Assembly: GCA_963678675.1 (NCBI GenBank)
Contig: OY783201.1
Coordinates: 17,725,769 to 17,789,768 of the forward strand
DNA length: 64,000 nt
Direction: 5' to 3'
Source of the DNA: Xiphydria camelus
Taxonomy: Eukaryota; Arthropoda; Insecta; Hymenoptera; Xiphydriidae
Position 1 is the stretch's first letter. Every line of letters starts with the position of its first letter. Under the pieces are notes generated by a model that had not been told where the DNA came from, ran no database searches, and worked only from the letters and a program-made list of their open reading frames with translations. The position numbers and the translations under genes were made by a program. Shown piece by piece: positions 55,666-64,000 of this stretch.

Positions 55666-56059
55666 TTAAAATTTGAACCTGATCGGTTTGATAGTTTTTC
55701 TTTAACCATCAACGAGGCCTAAAAACGTTGTTTCGAGAAAAATGCATTTGAAGTTTCTTTATGGAATACATAGATCATTGTACAGTGCTCCCTGGCTAAT
55801 TCGCCCGTAGTGGGACCGAGAATTCTAAGAATTGCCCCCACTATGTTCACAAGAGGTATGGCTAAGACAGAGACAGCAGGAGTGTGCGAGAAGGATCGCA
55901 AGTCGATTAACGCGCGCTTTTTAAAACAACCTAACCGGCCTCTCCGGCGCATCAACTCGCGCATGACGTCACGAGTCAAGTGGGGGACATCTCTTCCCCC
56001 ACGCTGCGAATTATGTAGGGAGCGAATTAGCCAGGGAGCACTGTACCTGGGAAAAAAGC

Positions 56060-56290
56060 CTATTATCTTCAATCAGCGATGCCTGCACCATACATTATTC
56101 TCCTTCAGCTTCGTCGAAGGCTTCATTTCCTTCCGATCTAGCATTCCTGAGAGCTGTCCTGTTTTCTTTGGAACTTTCAGTACTGCGACGATTAGCCCGT
56201 ATAATGCGTGCAGCGTCTTGTCGTTTCGCGAGATCCGCTGCTTCTTTGCCAAATTTTGAGCATGTTCTCGAACGTTCCAGAGCAAATCAC
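56060..56290 (-). pseudogene. Kolobok transposase C-terminal relic in K3
   Basis: The minus strand reads KFGKEAADLAKRQDAARIIR, then ANRRSTESSKENRTALRNAR. In a shifted frame it ends MYGAGIAD-stop, the same terminal signature as K1 (YGPGIDD) and K2 (YGPGIAD). Everything upstream of it is missing or replaced by the nested element. Confidence 0.75.
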
Positions 56291-56819
56291 AGTTTCTGCC
56301 ATATTTCTACATATATTGACTACAAGAATATGACTACTTTGAAAAATCGAATTTTTGAAAAAATTTTAGGAGACTACCCCCTTAACCTTTACGTGGCCGA
56401 GCGGAGTATTTTAGATACCCCAGAAGCGGTTTCTTTCTAATAGCTTTTCTATTTTTACTTTTTAATTTTTTTCCCTTTACGTAATCCTAGAAAATATATT
56501 ACCAAACATAATGATTAATCATTAATAATAATTTAAGGTAAAAATTAAAATGTTTTTTTATTAAACAATATACAAAATGTTTGAACTGTTAGTGTTTTAT
56601 TGTATAACTTTGCAAATAGTATTGCATAATTTATATAAATGACAAAAATTTTAACAGTTTTTGAAGTATTTCAGTGGGGTACCATAGTTACTTCGCACGG
56701 CCTGAAACGTTACTTTTTGTAACACGGTTCCGGAAAGGTTAAGCGCAGATTTGTTGATCCCGTTATTTTCCGCCCTGAAATCTCTATCTTTCTTGACCTG
56801 CGCACCATAGTTTTCAATC

Positions 56820-57200
56820 TCCAGACCTGCTTCATAGTTTTGGATGTCCAGATCTTCCGCTCCATAGTATTCGGTGTCCAGGTCTTCCACTCCATAATTT
56901 CCGGTGTCCAGGTCTTTTTCCCCATAGCTGGAGACCTGGACACAAACTACAGAGCGGAAGACTTGGACACCGAAAACAATGAAGCAGAAGATCTGGACAC
57001 CGAAAACTATGATGTGGAAGACCTGGACACCGAAAAGTATGGAGCGGAAGATCTGAACACCGGAAGCTATAGAGTGGAAGACCTGGATATCGAAAACTAT
57101 TGGGCAGAGGACCAGGATACCGAAAACTCTAGAGCGGAAGACCTCCCCACCGAAAACTATGGAATGAAAGACCTTGACATTGAAAACTAAGGAGCAGCAT
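56820..57200. repeat. 30-bp minisatellite in inverted arrangement
   Basis: About nine 30-base units (pattern GAAGACCTGGACACCGAAAA) run forward from 56930 to 57200. About three or four run in reverse from 56930 back to 56820, meeting head to head near CCATAGCTGGAGACCTGG. The forward array encodes a decapeptide repeat (E-D-L-D-T-E-N-Y-G-A). The minus strand is open for 217 codons (57304-56651) through both halves. No start context, introns or homologues are known to me, so its coding status is unknown. Confidence 0.8.
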
Positions 57201-57782
57201 ATCTGGACACCAGAAGCTACAGTTTTCGCTCTACAGAGCGGAAAATGGTTTTCGTGAAAGTAGTGATCACCGTATACAGACACAACATTGAATTTTGATT
57301 TCAAACAATTAACACGCTCCAGACGAGAATGTTTTTGGAAAAGGCAACGCTTGACCTACTTCTCATTTGGACGTCGGATTGCATAGAACAGGCGCAAACG
57401 AGCAGAAATTCAGCCCTGAATATCTCGGATTTCCGGATATGTAAATCAAGTTTTCGATGGCTTGTTATATTCGCGTTGATAATAACATTACTTTTGTATT
57501 ATAATAATTAACACTCGTGTAGAAATTTCCTGGTTTCAATTCGGGCATAAACAGGGGGATGCTAGATAGCACACGCTAGTTTAGCCCTGATATGGACCGG
57601 ACTAGAGATTGTATACTTTTAAAGTAGGTAGGGTCTCAGCAGGGACTTCTCAACTAGCTGATAGTCAGAGCCTGTGTGATTGAGTTCTAGTTATTTTCTA
57701 ATTTACGAGTATGTTTTATTGCTGTCGAGCGACGGCTCTAGTTGCCCTATAGATTCTGTCACCACAGCAGAAGTTTCGTTAA
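57201..57782. other. gene-free stretch
   Basis: Nothing coding recognised up to the TTAA at 57779-57782. Confidence 0.3.
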
Positions 57783-59409
57783 GGGGGTAGTCTGCTTTAC
57801 AGGCTTCAAAAAATCGTTTTTTTTTTGCCTAAATCGATTCCACAACTATTCAAGAATATGTCCTGAAAATTTTAGAGGCCAATTTAAAATATTTTTGAAG
57901 CTACGGCAGTTTTAGTCACCGAGCGTCGAGCATGTACGGCCGCTCGGGTAGACTCGAACGCCCGCGCGCTTTGCCCCTCGATATATTCTATTGTTTTATT
58001 CAACTTTGTATACCTGAAAATGTCCAATGGTCCTTTAAAACAATATTGAAAAATGAGTGCGTCGGACATGTGCAAAAGCGCATGGGAACTCGGCTCCGAA
58101 ATAAGAGAAAAGCCGAGAAACTCGGAGGAAAGAAGCGGCTTACGGAGGGTCTCATCAAGAAATTAACAATATATTACGGCTTAGCAATTCGCCGAAATAT
58201 TAATTCAGTGGAAGGAATGAAGAAAGCCATAATGTCAACCCTAGATCATTATTGCTCCACGGATACAAATCCTCGACACGAAAATTGCCCAGTAGGAGCT
58301 GACAGCTGGTGTGAGTGGCGGAAGGCCGAAGCGACTAATTGCCTTGAACTATATAAACATCCGAAGAGGCTAATTAACGAGAACGTGGAAAAGCACATTC
58401 GGCCGATTTACCAGGAATTATCTAATGATGATTTAATGACGCGGTGCTTAGGCGGCCACACTCAAAATTCTAACGAATCCTTCAATTCGATTATCTGGCG
58501 CCTATGTCCCAAGCATCTCAATTCAGGAGAGAAAATAGTTAAAATTGGATCATATTTGGCAGCTGGCATGTTCAACGAGGGCTACTCTGCTATACTTTCA
58601 ACGATGCAGCTATTAGACATTAAAATTGGGCAGCAGTGTAAAAATTTTGCGGACTCCCTCGATGCAGAGCGCGTAACGCGTGAAAACCGGCGCGCGTCCT
58701 TTTCGAGCAAGGAGGCTCGTACAGCCAGAAGATTGGAAACCCTGGCTCAAAATGAGTTTTATGAGGAAGAGGAAGGGATAATCTATGGACCTGGAATAGC
58801 AGATTAACATCTAGTTGCTGTAAGTACCCAAAAACTAGTATTTTTTCGGACCGAAAACTTTAAAGCGCGTTTTCTCGAGTTTTCGTTTTTTCGATTTCTT
58901 GTTAGCTGCGCCGGTGATAGCAAAAAAACTATTCGTCCGATCATAAAAATTCAAAGTGATCTAGCTTCGTTATTAAATTACCTTCTGTGTGAACCTAAAA
59001 AGTTCGACAAAATTATTATTTAAACTACTTTTTTTTGCAACTTGAAGTAAATTTTTTTTCTTTTAAATGTATATTTTGCTTTCAAACTTCGAAAAAACTT
59101 ATAATTTGACAACTTTCTTGGGATTTTTTAGGTTCACACAGAAAAGAAACTTATTGTCCGGATTGTTTCAGACGCTGCATACGACCACCATCACCGGCGC
59201 AGCCAACAAATATCCAACAGCAGGCGCTCCGGCAAAATGGCATTATCTAAGAGATTTGAGGATATTTTTCAATAAAAAAAATTTGACATTAAAGCTGAAA
59301 TGTAGTACAATATGCTATAAAAATTTGATTCCTGATATACCTTTCCTGCTCTTCCCGAAAAATCGCCGAAAAAACGCTTATTTTAGGCGTCCTAAAGCAG
59401 ACTACCCCC
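57783..59409 (+). mobile_element. Kolobok element K2, internally deleted
   Basis: TTAA (57779-57782, 59410-59413) flanks GGGGGTAGTCTGCTTTA and its complement. 1627 bases, with only the last third of a Kolobok transposase on the plus strand. Confidence 0.85.
58047..58807 (+). pseudogene. Kolobok transposase, C-terminal third
   Basis: About 253 codons without stop or shift: ECVGHVQKRMGTRLRN, GGKKRLTEGLIKKLTIYYGL with AIRRN, HENCPVGADSWCEW, LGGHTQNSNESFNSIIWRLC and IIYGPGIAD at the end. It matches the C-terminal third of K1's transposase but is better preserved. The N-terminal two thirds, including the DDGTW and GDGDS blocks, are absent. The open frame upstream to 57932 is not family-like, so an internal deletion fused unrelated sequence to it. 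Confidence 0.85.
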
Positions 59410-59413
59410 TTAA

Positions 59414-59790
59414 TACAGCGACGACAAATCTATCTGTATTTGCGTAAGAAAAATGTATGTTCCAGTCCCCCCAAAACTCCCAACAATGAGAAATTTTCGA
59501 TATTCTAGACTTAATAACCCCCTTAACCCTTCGTTACTCACGTGGGTTTTTGAAACACTATAGCTCACCTGGGGTGTACCCTACACCCAGTTAAAAATTA
59601 ACGTTTTCTTAGTGAAAAATAGAAATTTTTAATACTTTTTTTTTATTTTAAAGCTTGAGCCTAATGATCTCAACATTTAAAAAAATTAATTTCGTAATTT
59701 TCTAATTGAAAACAAAACTCGAAGTCTCGGTACATGAGGTCTCGGTTTTCAGAAGCTCAAGTCTCTCTGCTGATTTTTATAAAAAACTAG
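59414..59790. other. AT-rich stretch with a possible piggyBac-like end
   Basis: CCCCCTTAACCCTTCGTTAC near 59515-59535 looks like a TTAA plus CCC piggyBac-type terminus, but no partner end was found before the Helitron array. Confidence 0.3.
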
Positions 59791-60327
59791 CAGCCCGTCC
59801 CGGCTTCGCACGGGTAGATTGTGGATTGATTTTGTCCGTCCACCATTGTTTAAATACATTTTTAATACAAAACTTTTAGTATTTTTCCCGGGCTACGCAA
59901 TGGTCATATTGGATTTGACCTTGACCATGATCTTCAAGGTTATATCAAGGTCAAATTAATTTTTTTTGACGTTCAAATGTGTCCTTGACCATTTTTTTCA
60001 TGTTACCTTTATTGTCAGCGGAGGTCAAATTGAGGTCAAGTATAGTTCGACTTTTTGAACACCCTGTATAAGATTTACTAACTCAGAAACCTTCGCGGGC
60101 ATGCGTCCAACCATTTCCCAACTTTTCATCGCAATCGGATGAACGGTTTAGGAAGGCATAATAATCATCCATACCGGTACTTTTTGAACACCCTGTATAA
60201 GATTTACTAACTCAGAAACCTTCGCGGTCATGCGTCCAACCATTTCCCAAAATTTCATCGCAATCGGATGAACGGTTTAGGAAGGCATAACAGACATACA
60301 GACAGACAGACAGACAGACAAACATTC

Positions 60328-60369
<42 letters not shown>
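59791..60369 (-). mobile_element. Helitron A (non-autonomous), first of a head-to-tail array
   Basis: The 3' end on the minus strand is hairpin plus GCTGCTAG at 59791-59798. The 5' side has TGAATGTTTGTCTGTCTG and an expanded AT tract to 60369. Two 129-bp internal units. Confidence 0.8.
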
Positions 60370-61968
60370 CTAGCAGCCCGTCCCGGCTTCGCACGGGTAG
60401 ATTGTGGATTGATTTTGGTCGTCATTTAATGAATTTTTAGCAGATATCTGTACTCATAGGTAGGGAGCCATGCTACGCTAAAAAACACATGTATTTAATT
60501 TAAATTGGAAAGTATATTTCTTTTATTAATTTATCTTAAGGCCAGCGGATAGACAATGTTTTTTATTTTTTTATTTGGAGTAAAAACGTGTAAATTTTTC
60601 GGTGTGCCAACTCTGTAGCAAGCCACATACAATTGGCCACGTGAAAAACATGAATTTTACAAATTTAAGCCAGCAATAGTCAACCTTGTGCTTTGTTGAT
60701 GGTAATAGCAAAAGCAAGACGCAAAGGGAACTGGAGCCGCTTGAATTCGAATGTTAAATCGTTGGAAATCATAGGTATACGTGAATGAGGATGTCTTCGC
60801 CTTTTAATTTGCCAGTGATGATTGTTACCTCGATTAAATTTGGTTGGCACTAAGGGATTTTTCGTGTAACTGATTTGGAATATTATGTCAGATGTAAGAG
60901 ATTCCAAATGAAGGTCATGGTCAAGGTCAAATACAATATCACCATTGTACAGCTACTAAAGAATCCTAAATCCTACTATCAAAAAGAATTTGTATAGGGC
61001 CCATAGCTTTCATGGTACGAAGCCGAACTGTACTTGACCTCAATTTGACCTCCGCTGACCATAAAAGTCACATGGAAGTAATGGTCAAGTACATATTTGA
61101 ACGTGAAATTTCCCGCTCTTTTCATTTCCGGTATATAAAATAGAGGTTCGGATTTTAAAAAATCAATTTTACCTAGAAGGTCATTGTCAATGTCAGATCC
61201 AATATGACCATTGGGTAGCCAGGGAAAAATCTTAAAAGTTTTATATTAAACGTTTTTCTCTAAAATGATTTCCCGCTGAGATAATTAGCTGTGCCTGGAC
61301 TTTTTGAACACCCTGTATAAGATTTACTAACTCAGAAACCTTCGCGGGCATGCGTCCAACCATTCCCCAAAGTTTCATCGCAATCGGATGAACGGTTTAG
61401 GAAGGCATAATAATCATCCGTACCGGTACTTTTCGAACATCCTGTATACGATTTACTAACTCAGAAACCTTCGCGGGCATGCGTCCAACCATTCCCCAAT
61501 GTTTCATCGCAATCGGATGAGCGGTTTAGGAAGGCATCATAATCATCCGTACCGCTACTTTTTGAACACCCTGTATACGATTTACTAACTCAGAAACCTT
61601 CGCGGGCATGCGTCCAACCATTCCTCAAAGTTTCATCGCAATCGGATGAACGGTTTAGGAAGGCATTTGATATTACCTTAAAGGTCACTGTCAAGGTCAA
61701 ATCCAATACGACCACTGGGTAGCCAAGGGAAAATCCTTAAAGTTTTGTATAAAATATTTTTCTCTAAAATGTTTTCCCGCTGAGATAATCGGCCGTACCG
61801 GGACTTTTTGAACACCCTGTATAAGATTTACTAACTCAGAAACCATCGCGGGCATGCATCCAACCATTTCCCAAAATTTCATCGCAATCGGATGAACGGT
61901 TTAGGAAGGCATAAGAGACATACAGACAGACAGACAGACAAACATTCATTTTTATATATATAGATAGA
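60370..61968 (-). mobile_element. Helitron B with helicase relic
   Basis: CTAG 3' terminus at 60370-60373 with the GC hairpin just inside. The 5' terminus TCTATCTATATATATAAAAA ends at 61968, directly abutting the CTAG of Helitron C. Four or so 129-bp units (61290-61900). Contains a Helitron helicase C-terminal relic near its 3' side. Confidence 0.88.
60540..60910 (-). pseudogene. Helitron Rep-helicase (Pif1-type) C-terminal relic
   Basis: The minus strand from 60907 reads SRIPMISNDLTFEFKRLQFP, then LRLAFAITINKAQG, then (with stops) a segment corresponding to the HGQLYVACSRVGTPKNL-like end of Helitron helicases. These are the last helicase motifs of the Rep/Hel protein that drives rolling-circle transposition. 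The Rep nuclease and most of the helicase are missing, so B derives from an autonomous Helitron but cannot act alone. Confidence 0.85.
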
Positions 61969-63265
61969 CTAGCAGCCCGTCCCGGCTTCGCACGGGTAGA
62001 TTGTGGATTGATTTTGTCCGTCCACCACATTATTAGCTACGGAAAAATCCTAAACCCTACTATCAAAAAGAATTTTTATAGGGCCCACATAGTTTTCATG
62101 GTACGAAGCCGAACTGTACTTGACCTTCAAAAAGTCCCGGTACGGCTCAATATCTCTGCGGGAAATCATTTTATAGAAAAATTTTTAATACAAAACTTTT
62201 AGTATTTTTCCCGGGCTACCCAATGGTCATATTGGATTTGACCTTGACCATGACCTTCAAGGTTATATCAAGGTCAAATTAATTTTTTTTCGCGTTCAAA
62301 TGTGTCCTTGACCATTTTTTTCATGTTACCTTTATTGTCAGCGGAGGTCAATTTTAGGTCAAGTATAGTTCGACTTTTTGAACACCCTGTATAAGATTTA
62401 CTAACTCAGAAACCTTCGTGGATATGTGTCCAATTGTTCCCCAAATTTTCATCGCAATCGGATGAACGGTTTAGGAAGGCATAATAATCATCCGTACCGG
62501 TACTTTTTGAACACCCTGTATAAGATTTACTAACTCAGAAACCTTCGCGGGCATGCGTCCAACCATTCCCCAAAGTTTCATCGCAATCGGATGAACGGTT
62601 TAGGAAGGCATAATAATCATCAGTACTGGTACTTTTTGAACACCCTGTATAAGATTTACTAACTCAGAAACCTTCGCGGGCATGCGTCCAACCATTCCCC
62701 AACTTTTCATCGCAATCGGATAAACGGTTTAGGAAGGCATAATAATCATCAGTACCGGTACTTTTTGAACACCTTTTATAAGATTTGCTAACTCAGAAAC
62801 CTTCGCGGGCATGCGTCCAGCCATTCCCCAACTTTTCATCGCAATCGGATGAACGGTTTAGGAAAGCATAATAATCATCAGTACCGGTACTTTTTGAACA
62901 CCTTTTATAAGATTTGCTAACTCAGAAACCTTCGCGGGCATGCGTCCAGCCATTCCCCAAAGTTTCATCACAATCGGATGAACGGTTTAGGAAGGCATAA
63001 TAATCATCAGTACCGGTACTTTTTGAACACCTTTTATAAGATTTACTAACTCAGAAACCTTCGCGGGCATGCGTCCAACCATTCCCCAAAGTTTCATCGC
63101 AATCGGATGAACGGTTTAGGAAGGCATAATAATCATCAGTACCGGTACTTTTTGAACACCTTTTATAAGATTTACTAACTCAGAAACCTTCGCGGGCATG
63201 CGTCCAACCATTCCCCAAAGTTTCATCGCAATCGAATGAACGGTTTAGGAAGGCATAAGAGACAT

Positions 63266-63296
<31 letters not shown>

Positions 63297-63328
63297 TTCA
63301 TTTTTATATATGTAGATAGATAGATAGA
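61969..63328 (-). mobile_element. Helitron C (non-autonomous) with expanded 129-bp array
   Basis: 3' CTAG at 61969-61972 with hairpin; 5' end at about 63328 (TCTATCTATCTACATATATA on the minus strand). About seven 129-bp units between 62378 and 63260, more than in A, B or the copy at 17424. No coding sequence. Confidence 0.85.
62378..63260. repeat. 129-bp tandem array inside Helitron C
   Basis: TACTTTTTGAACACC..CGGTTTAGGAAGGCAT units. The AGTACCGGTA junction recurs at 62751, 62880, 63009 and 63138, an exact 129-base period, with earlier units back to 62378. Confidence 0.92.
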
Positions 63329-63356
63329 TTATAGATAGTATAAATAATCCCTGACA

Positions 63357-63490
63357 GACGCAACATTGTTCTGACAGATGTTAACACGTCAATTAGATGT
63401 GTCTTCCTTGCAATCACATACTATTTCACATGGTTGGAGGGAAGAGATATCAAATTGATGTGTTAACATCTGGCAGAACAATGTTGCGTG
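63357..63490. mobile_element. MITE-like inverted repeat
   Basis: ACGCAACATTGTTCTGACAG at 63358 pairs with its complement ending at 63490 (arms about 38 bases, few mismatches, 56-base spacer). Confidence 0.65.
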
Positions 63491-63594
63491 AAAGTGATGT
63501 GGGTATATTCGGTTAAATAAAGTTATTAGAATAAAAAGACGATCATTTTTTAAATAATTGTCTGTAACAGAATACACCCACATCACTTCCACGC
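63488..63594. repeat. second inverted repeat overlapping the right end of the previous one
   Basis: GTGAAAGTGATGTGGGTATA pairs with the complement at 63571-63594; spacer about 60 bases. Confidence 0.55.
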
Positions 63595-64000
63595 ACAGCC
63601 CGGTCAAAATAGACATTCACCCTTGCATAAATTCCCAAGAAGCTAAAAATTTACATGAATGTAGGGATACCATTATAATGAAATTGTGAAAAGTCCTCAT
63701 CGATCCCGTGTGTGCAAAAAATTTTATGCAAGGTCAAAGTTCGCAAAAATGGGTTTTTTGGATTTATTAGCGAAGTGGTTAGTTTTATGATAAAAATAGG
63801 TTAGACAAAAATTGTAGACCATACAATTCTCTACAAAAATGGTTCTTACACTTTTTTCCTAAGATTCACCATTTCTGAGAAAAAGCCACTCTAAAGTTGT
63901 ATTCTCCATAACATGCGTGACTACGCTGCCTGTACATCACATTGGACGTATAATATAAGTAAAACTATTAGTCTGCGTGACTAATACATTAATATTGAAT

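Larger units (their letters stand above)
54153..56381 (-). mobile_element. Kolobok relic K3
   Basis: TTAA (54149-54152, 56382-56385) flanks GGGGGTAGTCTCCTAAAA and its exact complement. It contains a Kolobok MITE (54753-55665) and, on the minus strand, the C-terminal end of a Kolobok transposase. Confidence 0.85.

Noticed and set aside
62378..63260. CRISPR-like regularly spaced repeats
   Set aside because: Units are contiguous 129-bp tandem repeats without unique spacers, inside a Helitron in eukaryotic DNA.

Overview
The window is eukaryotic and, from its element content, an arthropod, most likely an insect. This rests on CsRn1-type Ty3/gypsy elements primed by tRNA-Trp, Kolobok, Transib-like, piggyBac, Tc5-like and Helitron elements, AT-rich DNA, spliced exons and very long (CT)n/(GA)n tracts. 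A hymenopteran or hemipteran would fit, but the order cannot be fixed from sequence alone. Almost everything is transposable element, much of it nested. Host-like coding sequence is limited to a RalGPS-like RasGEF exon (16.45-16.64 kb) and the first coding exon of a small putative secreted protein (33.87-33.98 kb). I see no tRNA, rRNA or CRISPR.

Layout. 0-1.5 kb: broken piggyBac transposase cut by the window edge. 3.4-3.9 kb: fold-back repeat. 4.6-13.9 kb: two CsRn1-clade gypsy elements in opposite orientation, abutting at a shared CATG target duplication; the left one is young by LTR identity, the right one is decayed. 16.4 kb: RasGEF exon. 17.4-18.1 kb: Helitron remnant. 18.6-20.0 kb: remnants of a CXC-domain mobile ORF and a Harbinger-type transposase exon. 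20.3-20.9 kb: 81-bp minisatellite. 21.0-27.1 kb: a CACTA-type (tnp2-like) transposase ORF split by a 3.76-kb Tc5-like element with 887-bp inverted arms, followed by a DUF4806-like companion exon (27.7 kb). 28.2-30.9 kb: Kolobok element. 31.1-31.6 kb: long-armed mariner-type remnant. 32.3-34.0 kb: candidate secreted-protein gene.

34.95-45.27 kb is the most elaborate part: one large palindromic (fold-back) element whose arms are broken up by four insertions (a piggyBac, a 2.3-kb TA-flanked element, a 0.56-kb TA-flanked MITE, a 3.1-kb TTA-flanked element), some carrying further insertions. Because each arm is a copy of the other, the empty site of at least two insertions can be read in the same window. 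45.8-47.3 kb: Transib/RAG1-like pseudogene. 48.6-49.2 kb: 133-bp minisatellite. 50.2-53.4 kb: nested MITEs. 53.5-53.85 kb: (GA)n. 54.2-56.4 kb: Kolobok relic with a nested Kolobok MITE and a 420-bp palindrome. 56.8-57.2 kb: inverted 30-bp coding-like minisatellite. 57.8-59.4 kb: truncated Kolobok. 59.8-63.3 kb: three Helitrons head to tail, one with a Pif1-type helicase relic.

No multi-gene host pathway is visible. What the window mainly offers is an unusually readable record of insertion order: target duplications, empty sites and interrupted reading frames give relative ages for many elements. Family names come from recognised motifs, termini and target duplications, not from database searches.
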